Shown here one piece after another: positions 1 to 10,013 of a stretch of DNA of 64,000 bases. The stretch spans positions 23,705-87,704 of the forward strand of contig CAKULN010000007.1 in NCBI GenBank assembly GCA_934667175.1, written 5' to 3'. The notes beneath the pieces are model-generated. The model did no database searches and was not told where the DNA came from. It saw nothing but the letters and a program-made list of their open reading frames with translations. The position numbers were made by a program, and so were the translations under genes. Numbering within the stretch: position 1 is the first letter of the stretch; the number at the start of each line of letters is the position of its first letter. Origin of the DNA: an uncultured Bacteroidales bacterium (lineage in GTDB: Bacteria > Bacteroidota > Bacteroidia > Bacteroidales > UBA932).

Positions 1-2123
1 TTCGGGAGAGCGATCTTGGCGTATGGGAGATACGGAGCACCGAACACGTATTGGTCGCTGCCAGGACAGACAGGATAGAATCCAAGCACACTGAATATGT
101 ACCATGCGGACATCTGACCGCAGTCGTCGTTGCCGCCCAGTCCGTGAATGTCAGGACGGTACATCCGGTTTATGATCTCCCTCATCCAGTACTGTGTCTT
201 CCAAGGCTGGTTCGTCCAAGCATAGAGATAAGGAATATGATGGCTCGGCTCGTTGCCGTGCACATAGCCACCGATCAGGCAGTCCTTCGTGACATCCTCG
301 TTCGTGGCGTAGGCATATTCAGGAAGGTCATGGTAGAAGAGCTCGTCCAGGGCGGAGATGAACTTCTTCTCACCGCCCATCAACTCCATCACGCCGTACA
401 CATCCTGCGGAGCGTGGAACGAGAAGTTCAGCGAGTTGCCCTCAATGAAGCCTTCTCCCATCGTCTGCATGATGTCAAAATCTTTCTTGAAAGTGCCGTC
501 TGAATATTTCGGGCGCGCGAACCCAAGCTCGGTGTCGAACACGTTCCTATAATATTGCGCGCGTGCGAGATATTCATCAGCAATCTTGTCGTTCCCGGCG
601 AGGCGGGCGGTGTGCCAGATGGTCCAGTCGTCGTAGGAATATTCCAACGTGTTGCTGGCTGCGGTGGAGATCTTGTCGTAAGGCACGTAGCCGAGTTTCA
701 TGTAGTCCCCAAGTCCTGCGTACCAGTTTGCTTTTGAGGTGTTTACCATTGCCTCAAGAGCCCTGTCACGGTCAATGTCCAGCCCCTTGGTGATGGCATC
801 TGCGAGCACCGGCACAGCGTGATAGCCGCTCATGCACCAGTTCTCATTGGCGCAGTGACTCCAGACAGGCAGGAATTTCAAGACATTCTGGTCGTAGTGA
901 GCCAGCATAGACTCCACCATGTCCCGGTCACGCTCTGGTTTGAACAACGCCAGGAACGGATGCTCTGCCCTATAGGTGTCCCAAAGGGAGAAAACGGTGT
1001 AGTTCGTGAACCCGTCCGCCTGGTGGATCTCGTGGTCAAGGCCTCTGTACTTCCCGTCCACGTCCATATAGACAGAAGGGTTGATCATCGTGTGGTAGAG
1101 GGAAGTGTAGAACATCTTCTTCTCGTCCTCTGTGCCCTGAATCTCAATCTGGGAAAGTTCCTTCTCCCAGGCCGAAGATGCCTCCAAAGCGATGTCATCG
1201 AACGACTTGCCCGAGGTCTCCGCCGCAAGGTTCTTCAGCGCACCCTCCGCTCCGGTCGCCGAAAGCGCCACCTTCACGGTCAGCTCAGGATTCTTGGACG
1301 TGGCGAACTTGAACCATGCCACCAGCTTGCGTCCGGCCATCGCAGGGAAGTTGTGGTACTGGTCGAATTTGCTCCAGCCACCTTTATAGTTGATCTTCTC
1401 TCTATCCGCATAACCATATTCAGTGATAGGCTGCGAGAAAGAGATGGCGAAGTAGGTGTAGTTGGTTCGGGCCCAGCCGTTGGTGATGCGGTAGCCGGTC
1501 AGAAGGGTGTCGTTCTGCACCTGTACCTCCGCCCAGAGGGTCTTGCCATCGTAGTTGTAGATTCCGTGGATGAGGTCCAGAATCACCTGACCATCAACTC
1601 CTTTAGGAAATGAATATTCATGTACTCCGACTCTGGTGGTGGCGGTCAGACGGGCCTTCACATCGTAGTCGGCCAGCGTCACTTCGTAGTAACCCGCTGA
1701 GGCTCTCTCCGTGTCGTGCGAGAAACGGCTGCGGTAGCCGCTGTCCGGGTTGTCGCTTGTGCCGGGATTCAGTTTCAGCGCTCCGGTGGTCGGCATCAGC
1801 AGGATGTCGCCCAGATCCGAGTGTCCGGTTCCGCTGAAATGCGTGTGGCTGAATCCGACGATTGTAGGGTCGGAATAACGGTAGCCAGCGCAATATTCAT
1901 AAACACGTGGCTGGTACTTCCCGTTCACATTGTGAGGAATCGTGTCAGTGTCCGGGCTCAACTGAACCCCGCCGAAAGGCACGCACGCCCCCGGAAAAGT
2001 GTGCCCCATTCCGTCGGTTCCGATGAACGGATCCACATAACTGGCCTTGGTTGAAGGCTGCTGCGCCGCGGACCCGACGCAGAGAAGCAGGGACAGCCCT
2101 GCGCAAAACAGATTGATTTTCAT
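1..2123 (-). CDS. GH92 alpha-mannosidase, 3' end cut by the window edge
   Basis: Exo-acting alpha-mannosidase of glycoside hydrolase family 92, a calcium-dependent family that trims mannose from N-glycans and yeast mannan. The reading frame stays open from the ATG at 2123 to base 1, so the C-terminus is missing. An N-terminal signal peptide of about 21 residues ends near GSAAQ, so the protein is exported. Family landmarks seen: YVDPFIGTDGMGHTFPGA near residue 30, and HGLGGNDDCGQMSAWY near residue 655, which is the conserved catalytic acidic motif. It is divergent from susC with 180 bp between them, which fits a mannose-containing glycan as the locus substrate. A -7 box ends only three bases before the ATG, so the mRNA may be leaderless. 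The family call is firm; linkage specificity is not readable. Confidence 0.95.
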   Translation of the reverse strand, partial: MKINLFCAGLSLLLCVGSAAQQPSTKASYVDPFIGTDGMGHTFPGACVPFGGVQLSPDTDTIPHNVNGKYQPRVYEYCAGYRYSDPTIVGFSHTHFSGTGHSDLGDILLMPTTGALKLNPGTSDNPDSGYRSRFSHDTERASAGYYEVTLADYDVKARLTATTRVGVHEYSFPKGVDGQVILDLIHGIYNYDGKTLWAEVQVQNDTLLTGYRITNGWARTNYTYFAISFSQPITEYGYADREKINYKGGWSKFDQYHNFPAMAGRKLVAWFKFATSKNPELTVKVALSATGAEGALKNLAAETSGKSFDDIALEASSAWEKELSQIEIQGTEDEKKMFYTSLYHTMINPSVYMDVDGKYRGLDHEIHQADGFTNYTVFSLWDTYRAEHPFLALFKPERDRDMVESMLAHYDQNVLKFLPVWSHCANENWCMSGYHAVPVLADAITKGLDIDRDRALEAMVNTSKANWYAGLGDYMKLGYVPYDKISTAASNTLEYSYDDWTIWHTARLAGNDKIADEYLARAQYYRNVFDTELGFARPKYSDGTFKKDFDIMQTMGEGFIEGNSLNFSFHAPQDVYGVMELMGGEKKFISALDELFYHDLPEYAYATNEDVTKDCLIGGYVHGNEPSHHIPYLYAWTNQPWKTQYWMREIINRMYRPDIHGLGGNDDCGQMSAWYIFSVLGFYPVCPGSDQYVFGAPYLPYAKIALP

Positions 2124-2127
2124 GTGT

Positions 2128-2135
2128 CAAATATA
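2128..2135 (-). promoter_or_regulatory. -7 box of the GH92 gene
   Basis: On the minus strand TATATTTG matches the Bacteroidetes -7 consensus TAnnTTTG. Only ACAC separates it from the ATG, so transcription would begin at or next to the start codon. I see no good -33 TTTG. Confidence 0.5.
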
Positions 2136-2303
2136 CATAAATCTATTGTTTTTTCTGAAAAAGTCTCTAAATTTGTCCTTTCCAACCTGAAGAGGGTGGC
2201 TTGTTGCGTGCCTATTAAATCGGTTTGTGGGTAGGGTTGGAATAGTACTTAAAGTAAAGAAATATAACACTTTAATTAAACTACAAAATTTATAAAAACG
2301 TTT

Positions 2304-5300
2304 ATGTCTTTCAAAAAGATCGCAATGACGCTTGCGCTCCTCCTGAGCACCGTGGCGGCCCTGGCGCAGACCAGGACCGTGAAGGGTGTGATCTACGAGG
2401 AGGAGACAGGCGAGCCCATGCCGGGCGCGACGGTGTCGGTCGAGGGTTCCACCCGAGGCGTGATGACCGACCTTGACGGCTCGTTCGAGCTGACCGGCGT
2501 CAAGCCGACCGACAAACTCAAGTTCGAGTGTCTCGGAAAGGAGACGCAGGTCCTGACAGTCGGCACTATGACCAACTTCGTCGTGAAACTCAAGAACGCG
2601 GCAAACGAACTTGACGAGGTGACGGTTGTCGCCTTCGGTAAACAGAGAAAAGAGAGCGTCATCGGCTCCATCTCCACAGTCGACGTGAAGACCCTCAAGG
2701 TTCCTTCCAGCAACCTCACCACCGCATTGGCCGGCAACGTGGCCGGTGTGATCGCCTACCAGCGCACCGGAGAGCCGGGCCAGGACAACGCCGACTTCTT
2801 TGTGCGTGGTATCACCACTTTCGGCGCGAACACCAGCCCTCTCATCCTCATCGACAACATCGAGCTGACCTCCACCGACCTCGCCCGTCTTCAGCCGGAC
2901 GACATCGAGAGCTTCTCGATCATGAAGGATGCCACGGCGACCGCCCTCTACGGAGCCCGCGGGGCCAACGGTGTCATCTTCGTGACCACGAAGCGCGGTC
3001 AGGAAGGCCCGGCTAAGATCTTCGCCCGTGTCGAGACATCAATCTCAACACCTACCGACGTGGTCGAGCTAGCCGACCCTGTGACCTACATGAAGTCCTA
3101 CAACGAGGCCATCTCCACACGCGACCCGCTCGGGGACTTGATGTACTCCTACGACAAGATCGAGCAGACCGGGAAGCCGGACGCAAACCGTCTCATCTAT
3201 CCTGCCAACGACTGGTACGACATGCTCTTCAAGGATTTTGCCACAAGCTACCGCGCAAACGTTTCAGCGCGTGGTGGAGGCAAGGTCGCGACCTATTATG
3301 TGTCCGGAGCCTACACCGAGGATACAGGTATTTTGAAAGTCGACAAGAGGAACAGCTTCAACAACAACATCGACGACAAGAACTACACCCTCCGCTCCAA
3401 TGTGGACATCAATGTGACCCCGACCACGAAGCTGGCGGTCCGCCTGACCGGCAACTTCCGTGACTACCAGGGACCGCTGAACGGAGGCAGCGACGTCTAC
3501 CGTCAGGTGATGCACTCTGACCCAGTCCTCTTCCCGGCCTACTACCCGGTGGACGACGACCACGTCGGCATCCAGCACATCATGTTCGGTAACTACGATG
3601 ACGGTTCCTACATCAACCCTTACGCCAACCTCGTGAAGGGATACAAGGACTACCAGCGATCCCAGATGATCGCCGCCGTGGAGATTGACCAGGACCTCAA
3701 GTTCATCACCAAGGGACTGACCTTCATGACTCTGTTCAACCTCACCAGGCTTTCCGAATATACGGTCAACCGCCAGTTCAACCCTTACTGGTACACCCTT
3801 GACCGCTACGACTCCTACACGGGCGAGTACCACGTCAACCGGATCAACGAGAACGGATCCGACTACCTCACTTATTCTGAAGGCGCAAAGACGGTGAAGA
3901 ACACGATGTACTCCGAGACGCGCCTGAACTACGCCAATTCATTCGGCAGGCACGACGTGACCGGTCTTCTGGTTCTCACCGCGAGCGAATCCCTCACCGC
4001 CAACGCCGGGTCCCTCCAGCTGTCCCTCCCTTCACGCAACGCCGGACTCTCCGGACGTTTCACCTACGGCTTCGACAAGAGGTATTTCATTGAATATAAC
4101 TTCGGCTACAACGGCTCCGAGCGTTTCCACAAGTCGCACCGCTGGGGATTCTTCCCTTCCGCCGGCCTGGCGTGGATGATGTCCAACGAGAAGTGGTTCA
4201 AGCCGGCGGCCAAGGTCGTCAACAACCTCAAGCTCCGCTACTCCTACGGTCTTGTCGGCAACGACAACATCGGCTCGAGCAGTAACCGTTTCTACTATCT
4301 CTCCGAGATGAACATGAACAGTTCAAGCAAATCCGCGTCTTTCGGCGAGACCAGAAACGTGAGCTATTCGGGAGTGGATGTCCTGCGCTACGCCAACGAG
4401 GCGATCACGTGGGAGAAGTCCTACAAGTCCAACTATGCCCTCGAGCTGGGGCTCTTCAAGAAGCTCGACATCATCGCCGAGTACTTCACCGAGCACCGCA
4501 CGGACATATTCATGCAGCGCGCCGACATCCCTAACACCATGGGACTCCAGGCCGCCGTCTACGGCAACATCGGTCAGGCCCGCGCCAAGGGTGTCGACAT
4601 CCAGGCCGACTACAAGCAGGCTTGGGCCAGCGGTCTCTGGGCGTCAGCCAGGGCTAACTTCACCTACTCCACCGGCAAGTACGACGTCTACGAGGAGCCG
4701 ACCTATCCCGAGTCATACCGCCAGCATGCCGGCAGGTCCATCAAGCAGACATGGGGCTACATCGCCGAGCGCCTCTTCATCGACGACGAGGACGCCGCCA
4801 ACAGCCCGTCGCAGGCCGCTTTCGGCAGCCAGTACGGCGGTGGTGACATCAAGTACACCGATGTCAACGGCGACGGCGTGATCACCAATGCGGACATGGT
4901 GCCGATCGGCTACCCGACATCCCCTGAGATCATCTACGGCTTCGGTGTGTCGCTCGGCCACAAGGGGTTCGACTTCTCGGTGTTCTTCCAGGGTATGGGA
5001 CGCGAGTCCTTCTGGATTGACGCCACAAGCGCCTACAACACGAGGACGAACAAGTACGGCACCGCCCCGTTCGTGAACAACGGACAGCTGCTGAAGGCCT
5101 ACGCCGACAGCCACTGGAGCGAGGACAATCGTGACATCTACGCCCTGTACCCAAGGTACAGCGCCTACGAGAACAAGAACAACACCCAGGTCAGCACCTG
5201 GTGGATGAGGGACGGATCGTTCCTCCGCCTCAAGCAGATGGAGTTCGGCTACACCCTTCCGCAGAAACTCACCAACAAGATCCACGTCGACAACCTCCGT

Positions 5301-5432
5301 GTCTACTTCCAGGGCAACAACCTCCTGTGCTGGAGCAAGTTCAAGCTCTGGGACCCGGAGCTCGCCGGGGAGGGCTTCAACTACCCGATCCAGAGGACAT
5401 TCAACATCGGCTTGAACGTGACCTTCAAATAA
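2304..5432 (+). CDS. susC: SusC/RagA-type TonB-dependent outer-membrane transporter
   Basis: Imports oligosaccharide across the outer membrane with energy from TonB. The 1042 residues are of normal length. They comprise a signal peptide (1-21), a carboxypeptidase-regulatory-like domain (about 24-105) holding GEPMPGATVSVEGSTRG, a TonB-box/plug start at DEVTVVAFGKQRKESVIGSI, the SusC signature YGARGANGVIFVTTKRG at about 216-233, and a beta-barrel to the C-terminus. It is the first gene of an eight-gene operon; susD follows after nine bases. Together with the divergent GH92 gene this defines a glycan-utilisation locus. No convincing TTTG/TAnnTTTG promoter lies in the 180 bp upstream, so an alternative sigma factor or activator is possible. 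Confidence 0.97.
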   Translation: MSFKKIAMTLALLLSTVAALAQTRTVKGVIYEEETGEPMPGATVSVEGSTRGVMTDLDGSFELTGVKPTDKLKFECLGKETQVLTVGTMTNFVVKLKNAANELDEVTVVAFGKQRKESVIGSISTVDVKTLKVPSSNLTTALAGNVAGVIAYQRTGEPGQDNADFFVRGITTFGANTSPLILIDNIELTSTDLARLQPDDIESFSIMKDATATALYGARGANGVIFVTTKRGQEGPAKIFARVETSISTPTDVVELADPVTYMKSYNEAISTRDPLGDLMYSYDKIEQTGKPDANRLIYPANDWYDMLFKDFATSYRANVSARGGGKVATYYVSGAYTEDTGILKVDKRNSFNNNIDDKNYTLRSNVDINVTPTTKLAVRLTGNFRDYQGPLNGGSDVYRQVMHSDPVLFPAYYPVDDDHVGIQHIMFGNYDDGSYINPYANLVKGYKDYQRSQMIAAVEIDQDLKFITKGLTFMTLFNLTRLSEYTVNRQFNPYWYTLDRYDSYTGEYHVNRINENGSDYLTYSEGAKTVKNTMYSETRLNYANSFGRHDVTGLLVLTASESLTANAGSLQLSLPSRNAGLSGRFTYGFDKRYFIEYNFGYNGSERFHKSHRWGFFPSAGLAWMMSNEKWFKPAAKVVNNLKLRYSYGLVGNDNIGSSSNRFYYLSEMNMNSSSKSASFGETRNVSYSGVDVLRYANEAITWEKSYKSNYALELGLFKKLDIIAEYFTEHRTDIFMQRADIPNTMGLQAAVYGNIGQARAKGVDIQADYKQAWASGLWASARANFTYSTGKYDVYEEPTYPESYRQHAGRSIKQTWGYIAERLFIDDEDAANSPSQAAFGSQYGGGDIKYTDVNGDGVITNADMVPIGYPTSPEIIYGFGVSLGHKGFDFSVFFQGMGRESFWIDATSAYNTRTNKYGTAPFVNNGQLLKAYADSHWSEDNRDIYALYPRYSAYENKNNTQVSTWWMRDGSFLRLKQMEFGYTLPQKLTNKIHVDNLRVYFQGNNLLCWSKFKLWDPELAGEGFNYPIQRTFNIGLNVTFK

Positions 5433-5441
5433 TCCTTGACT

Positions 5442-7412
5442 ATGAATATGCGCAAGAATATCAATAAATCAATAGCTTCCGCGCTTGCCGTCGCCGCACT
5501 TATGCTCGGAACGGCCGGATGCAATAGTTTCCTCAATGTGGTCCCAGACGACGGCCTGCCGTCCATCGAGACCGCCTTCAACCTCAGGTCGTCGGCGATC
5601 AAGTATCTGGCCACCTGCTATTCCTACATGACCCTTGACGGTTCCATGGGCAATGACCCGGCGTTGCTCGGCAGCGACGAGTTGTGGGATCTCTACGGGC
5701 GTACCACGACCAACAGATCCGACCGTGTGCCTTTCACGATGTCCTACATCGCCCGCGGCAACATGAGCGCCAACACGGTCTACGCTAACGACTGGGCCTT
5801 GATGTACGAGGGCATCCGCTGCTGCGACATCTTCGTCGACAACATCCATAGAGTCCCTGACATGGGCGATTCGGAGAAGGCGCAGTGGATCGCCGAGGTG
5901 ACGTTCCTCAAGGCCTACTACCATTTCAACCTCGTCCGCAAGTGGGGACCGGTTCCGATCATCAGAGAGAGCCTCCCCATAGACTCGTCCGTGGATGAGG
6001 TCCGTGTGCACCGCGACAACATCGACGACTGCTTAGACTTCATCCTCGAGCTTCTGGACAAGGCGATGCCTGACCTGCCTCTTGTCAACCCCTCGGTCGA
6101 TGAGTACGGTCGTATAAATCAGGCCATCTGCGCATCGTTCAAGGCCAAGGTGGCTGTCTACGCCGCCAGCCCGCTGTTCAACGGCAACTCGGAGCAGGCC
6201 GCCCTTGTCGACACGGACGGGACAACAAGACTGTTCCCGGAGAAGACCGACGACGAGAAGCTCGCCCGCTGGACCGCCGCCATGGAGGCCTGCCGCGAGG
6301 CCATCGCCGTCTGCGACGAGGCGAACATCTCCCTCTACAGGGGCGATGACATCACCTACCGCATGACCGACTCCCTCAAGACAACCTTGACTCTTCGTAA
6401 CGCATTCAACCAGAAGTGGAACAGCGAGCTCATCTGGGGCAACACTCAGTCGCCTTCCGGGACAATGAACATGTACCACAAGCTCTGTATGCCGATCCTC
6501 AACGGGTACACCGACATGCTCGGAGGCTACATGTTCATCGGAGTCCCGCTCAAGATCGCCGAGCAGTTCTACACCGTGCACGGGCTGCCTATCGCCAACG
6601 ACTCCGAGTGGGCCAACATCAACCCTATGGACCTGAGGGTCGGTGACGACCAGCATTCCTACTACATCTGCAAGGGACGCAAGACCGTCAAGCTCAACTT
6701 TGACCGCGAGCCGCGCTATTACGCCTCCCTCGGCTTCGACGGGGGCAACTGGCTCGGCCAGCTCGGCAACTACAACGACCTCAAGCCTGAGGATGTACAC
6801 TTCGTGGCGTGCCGTATGGGAGGGACACATGCCAAAAGGGGCAGTCAGACCGGCCCGGTTACGGGATTCCTTCCCAAGAAGCATTTCCCGATCCAGGCGA
6901 CTTGGACAGGGCCCAACTCCTTTACGGGAGCCGGCACCACGTGGTATCCATGGCCTATGATCCGCCTGTCCGACCTGTACCTCCTCTACGCCGAGGCCAT
7001 CAACGAGGCCGAGGGACCGAACGGGGCGCACAGCGACGACCTGTTCAAGTACATAAACCTCGTCCGCGAGCGCGCCAAGATCCCTGACGTCAAGACCGCC
7101 TGGGACACCTACAGCAACAGCCCGGGCTACTACGGCACCAAGGTCGGGATGCGCGCCATCATCCACCGCGAGCGTCTCAACGAGCTTGCCTTCGAGGGTC
7201 AGCGTTTCTGGGATCTCCGCAGGTGGAAGGAGGCTCCGGCCGAGTACCAGAAGGGAATTTACGGCTTCGACGTCACCTCGGCAAAAGAGGAGGACTACTA
7301 CGTCAAGAAGTTCCTCTACGAGCAGAAGTTCGGACTCAAGGACTACTTCTGGCCGATCCCTACAAGTTACATAGAGGTCAATCCTAACCTTGTGCAGAAC
7401 ATCGGTTGGTAA
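5442..7412 (+). CDS. susD: SusD/RagB-type surface glycan-binding lipoprotein
   Basis: Partner lipoprotein that caps the SusC barrel and binds the glycan at the cell surface. The start chosen is the ATG at 5442; an in-frame TTG six bases earlier is unlikely. The signal has the lipobox GTAGC with Cys27. Of its 656 residues the middle carries the TPR-like SusD scaffold and the C-terminal third holds the usual RagB-family closing segments, such as RLNELAFEGQRFWDLRRW and a last domain ending in NPNLVQNIGW. It lies directly behind susC and before a cluster of accessory lipoproteins. No GAATAT motif occurs inside the body of this gene, unlike most neighbours. Confidence 0.97.
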   Translation: MNMRKNINKSIASALAVAALMLGTAGCNSFLNVVPDDGLPSIETAFNLRSSAIKYLATCYSYMTLDGSMGNDPALLGSDELWDLYGRTTTNRSDRVPFTMSYIARGNMSANTVYANDWALMYEGIRCCDIFVDNIHRVPDMGDSEKAQWIAEVTFLKAYYHFNLVRKWGPVPIIRESLPIDSSVDEVRVHRDNIDDCLDFILELLDKAMPDLPLVNPSVDEYGRINQAICASFKAKVAVYAASPLFNGNSEQAALVDTDGTTRLFPEKTDDEKLARWTAAMEACREAIAVCDEANISLYRGDDITYRMTDSLKTTLTLRNAFNQKWNSELIWGNTQSPSGTMNMYHKLCMPILNGYTDMLGGYMFIGVPLKIAEQFYTVHGLPIANDSEWANINPMDLRVGDDQHSYYICKGRKTVKLNFDREPRYYASLGFDGGNWLGQLGNYNDLKPEDVHFVACRMGGTHAKRGSQTGPVTGFLPKKHFPIQATWTGPNSFTGAGTTWYPWPMIRLSDLYLLYAEAINEAEGPNGAHSDDLFKYINLVRERAKIPDVKTAWDTYSNSPGYYGTKVGMRAIIHRERLNELAFEGQRFWDLRRWKEAPAEYQKGIYGFDVTSAKEEDYYVKKFLYEQKFGLKDYFWPIPTSYIEVNPNLVQNIGW

Positions 7413-7432
7413 CAGTAAAGAGAACATCACAA

Positions 7433-8788
7433 ATGAAGAAAAGGATATTATTTACATCAACATCAGTAGCGGCCATGCTGCTTTCCATAGGCTGTGCGGA
7501 GGAGAACCACGGCAGGATTGACCAGCTTGACGAGAGCCTCGAGGCTCCGCAGCCGGTTACGGTTACTAAGGTCAAGCCGACAAGCGGCGGAGCCGTCGTC
7601 TGGGTGGAGATTCCCGACGACAAGAACATCAAGGGAGTCGTGGCGACCTACACCCGCGGAGGCGTGACGGTCGACGCCAAGGTCTCCCGCTACGTCGACA
7701 GCCTGACTGTCGAGGGCTACGCCGACACAGACGAGCATGAGATGGAGGTCTGCTCCTTCAACGTGAACGAGGTCAAGTCCGAGCCGGTGGTTGTCAAGTT
7801 CACACCGGAGACCCCGGCCATCCGCAAGGTGGCCTCTACCATGATCGCCGCCGCAGGTGGCGTGAAAGTCCGGATCACCGGCAACGAGAGCAAGTCAGAT
7901 CTGGCGGTATGTCTGCTCCGCGACGAGAATGTGGACAACGCCGACAAGCCGGTGGATGAGATCAAGTGGAAGGAGGTCACGACACTGTTCACTGCAAGTG
8001 ACAATGTCACCCTTACACGAAGGGGGATAGAGGCCAAAGAGGCCGTGTTCGGGGTCTATGTGCGCGACCGTTGGGGCAACATCTCCGACACGGTCAAGGC
8101 CGTGCTCACTCCGTTGCCCGAGATAAAGATCCCCGTCGCCGCGGCCGAGGTCGACGTAGACGGTCATAAAGGGAAGACCAAAGGCTTCTCCTATAACGGG
8201 AAGGCCATATGGAGCCAGGACGACAATCTGTTCGAATATGAGTCCGAGAGGTCTTCTTACCCTGTCAGCGGCCTTTGGGACGGAACCGGAAATTCATACA
8301 CCGGAAAGATTCTAGCCGTTGACAGAGCCCCGATTCCGTGTTGGTTCACGATCGATCTGGGATGCGAGATTGAAGCCAGCCGCATCGCGACGCTTCCACG
8401 GTACGATTATCCTGAACTGTTCGGTGACGCCCACGTCCGCGACTTCGAGTTCTGGGGCAGCAACAACCCGACCGGCGCCCCCGGCACTGGCGAGCATGGC
8501 TTCGACGACTCATGGAAATGCCTCGGCAAGTTCACCCAGTACAAGCCTTCCGGCTATCTCGACGACGGGACACCGGGCGCGGTCACGCCGGAGGATCGTG
8601 AGGCCTTCAACAACGGAAACGACTTTGAGCTCGACAGCGAAAAATTCCCTGACGCCACTTACCATTTCCGTTACCTCAGGGTTGTCATGACCTCCTATGT
8701 GGCTTGGAATATGCCGGACGCCGCAAATGCGGCCGTTCAACTTGGTGACATCTCCCTATATGGACGAGTTACAAAAACCGACAACTAA
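7433..8788 (+). CDS. Surface lipoprotein with DUF4959/DUF5126-like domains and a discoidin-like C-terminus
   Basis: Probable surface glycan-binding accessory protein. The true start is the ATG at 7433 (MKKRILFTSTSVAAM), giving 451 residues and a lipobox ending in SIGC; an upstream in-frame start inside the susD stop region is less likely. Two fibronectin-like beta domains (about 30-110 and 115-215) are followed from about 230 by an F5/8 type C (discoidin)-like jelly-roll with CWFTIDLGCEIEASRI. This is the arrangement known from DUF4959-DUF5126-DUF5000 proteins that follow susCD in other Bacteroidales. It sits 20 bp behind susD and 5 bp before the next gene, so it is translated from the same operon mRNA. 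Binding specificity is unknown. Confidence 0.8.
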   Translation: MKKRILFTSTSVAAMLLSIGCAEENHGRIDQLDESLEAPQPVTVTKVKPTSGGAVVWVEIPDDKNIKGVVATYTRGGVTVDAKVSRYVDSLTVEGYADTDEHEMEVCSFNVNEVKSEPVVVKFTPETPAIRKVASTMIAAAGGVKVRITGNESKSDLAVCLLRDENVDNADKPVDEIKWKEVTTLFTASDNVTLTRRGIEAKEAVFGVYVRDRWGNISDTVKAVLTPLPEIKIPVAAAEVDVDGHKGKTKGFSYNGKAIWSQDDNLFEYESERSSYPVSGLWDGTGNSYTGKILAVDRAPIPCWFTIDLGCEIEASRIATLPRYDYPELFGDAHVRDFEFWGSNNPTGAPGTGEHGFDDSWKCLGKFTQYKPSGYLDDGTPGAVTPEDREAFNNGNDFELDSEKFPDATYHFRYLRVVMTSYVAWNMPDAANAAVQLGDISLYGRVTKTDN

Positions 8789-8793
8789 GGAAT

Positions 8794-9999
8794 ATGAACA
8801 AGAAAATTACAAAATCGAATATTCTTTTGGCCGTAGGGGCGGCCTTCGCGCTTGTCTCTTGCGGCGGCCAGGACGAGATCTACAAGGAGTGGGTCAAGAA
8901 GGGCGGCTATGACTACCCGGCCAAGGCCATCAACCTGTCCTCTGTTTCCGGTTACCAAAGTGTGATCGTGAACTGGGAGAAGCCTATGGACCCGGCGGTG
9001 CGCACAGCCACGTTGTTCTGGGACAACTACGCCAGCTCGCGCGACATCGACTACGCCGACTATCCTGACGGCAAGGTCTCCATGGAGGTCGACAACCTTG
9101 AGGACCGTTCCTACACCTTCGACATCGTCAACTACGACGAAGAAGGCAACAAGTCCCTCGCGGCCGAGATCACCGTATCGCCTTATGGAGACGGCTGGAT
9201 GGTCTCCCGCTCGGAGCGCTCGGTCGCAAGGGCTGAGATGGACGGGAACGGCCGCGACGCCAGGATCGTGATGTCCAAGGCCACGGACGAGATGGTGGCC
9301 ACCCGCTTCCGCTATAAGAACCTTCAGGACGAGTGGGTCGAGTGTGAGACCATCCTCAAGCCGGGCGAGAACGAGGTTACCTTCCCGAATGCCCTCAAGG
9401 GCAAGAGGTTTGAATATTCCTCATCCTTCTGCCCCGCCGCCGGCAAGGACACCGTCTGGAGCGCATGGACGAGGTCTGTCGACGGCATCTCCTATGCACT
9501 GGATGGCAAGAGGTGGAATGTGACGGTCACAAAGAACCAATATTTCGGAATCAATGTGGCTGACAACATCTTTGACGGCAACAAGGATCTTTCCGCTTTC
9601 AGCTGGCATAGTTCTAAATCCGATGCGACTAAGAATCAATTCCCTAAGATTCTTTCCATTGACACACAGAAGGCTTTTGGTGAGGAATATGCTTTCACCC
9701 GCTTTGAGTTTTATGAACATCCGGACCAGCCGACGCTTCGCTACATCAAGGATTTTGTCATCTATGTCGGTTCCTCGTACTACAATCCGGACGACAGCGA
9801 TTATCTCAACAATTACGGCATTCCTTTCATAGGGACTCAGTTTAAAACCGATGGTAGAATGTCTTCCGCCTCCGCAACTCAAGGTGCTACAGGCCGTTAT
9901 TTCGCTATCGTGTTCAAGAACTCCTACAATACTAAGGACGGTTTTATCGACCTCTGGGAACTTGTTCCTTACGGCTATATCCCGTCGCAGGCCGACTAA
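8794..9999 (+). CDS. DUF4998-type surface lipoprotein
   Basis: Third accessory protein of the operon, 401 residues. The lipoprotein signal ends at FALVSCGG (Cys23). The region after it, EIYKEWVKKGGYDYPAKA, followed by a fibronectin-like fold with the sequence VIVNWEKPMDPAV, is typical of DUF4998 proteins, which accompany DUF4959 proteins in susCD loci. The C-terminal half from about 240 looks like another beta-sandwich (NVTVTKNQYFGINVADNIFD) and may bind carbohydrate. The spacing of five bases to the upstream gene and 14 to the downstream gene indicates one transcript. No catalytic motif is visible. Confidence 0.72.
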   Translation: MNKKITKSNILLAVGAAFALVSCGGQDEIYKEWVKKGGYDYPAKAINLSSVSGYQSVIVNWEKPMDPAVRTATLFWDNYASSRDIDYADYPDGKVSMEVDNLEDRSYTFDIVNYDEEGNKSLAAEITVSPYGDGWMVSRSERSVARAEMDGNGRDARIVMSKATDEMVATRFRYKNLQDEWVECETILKPGENEVTFPNALKGKRFEYSSSFCPAAGKDTVWSAWTRSVDGISYALDGKRWNVTVTKNQYFGINVADNIFDGNKDLSAFSWHSSKSDATKNQFPKILSIDTQKAFGEEYAFTRFEFYEHPDQPTLRYIKDFVIYVGSSYYNPDDSDYLNNYGIPFIGTQFKTDGRMSSASATQGATGRYFAIVFKNSYNTKDGFIDLWELVPYGYIPSQAD

Positions 10000-10013
10000 A
10001 AACGAATGTCAGC

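Noticed and set aside
5436..5441. TTG start for susD, and similar non-ATG extensions for the genes at 7433, 21771, 25282 and 26338
   Set aside because: An ATG directly before a clean signal peptide or family start fits better, and in lpxK and dusB the extension would run into the -7 box.
6033..7430. 465-codon open frame on the minus strand over susD
   Set aside because: It mirrors susD exactly, has no start context or family features, and reflects the high third-position GC of susD. The same holds for long frames antisense to GH92 (819-1613), dusB (25463-26356), the 5'-nucleotidase (43770-44654), the TonB receptor (57122-58033) and the Big_2 genes.
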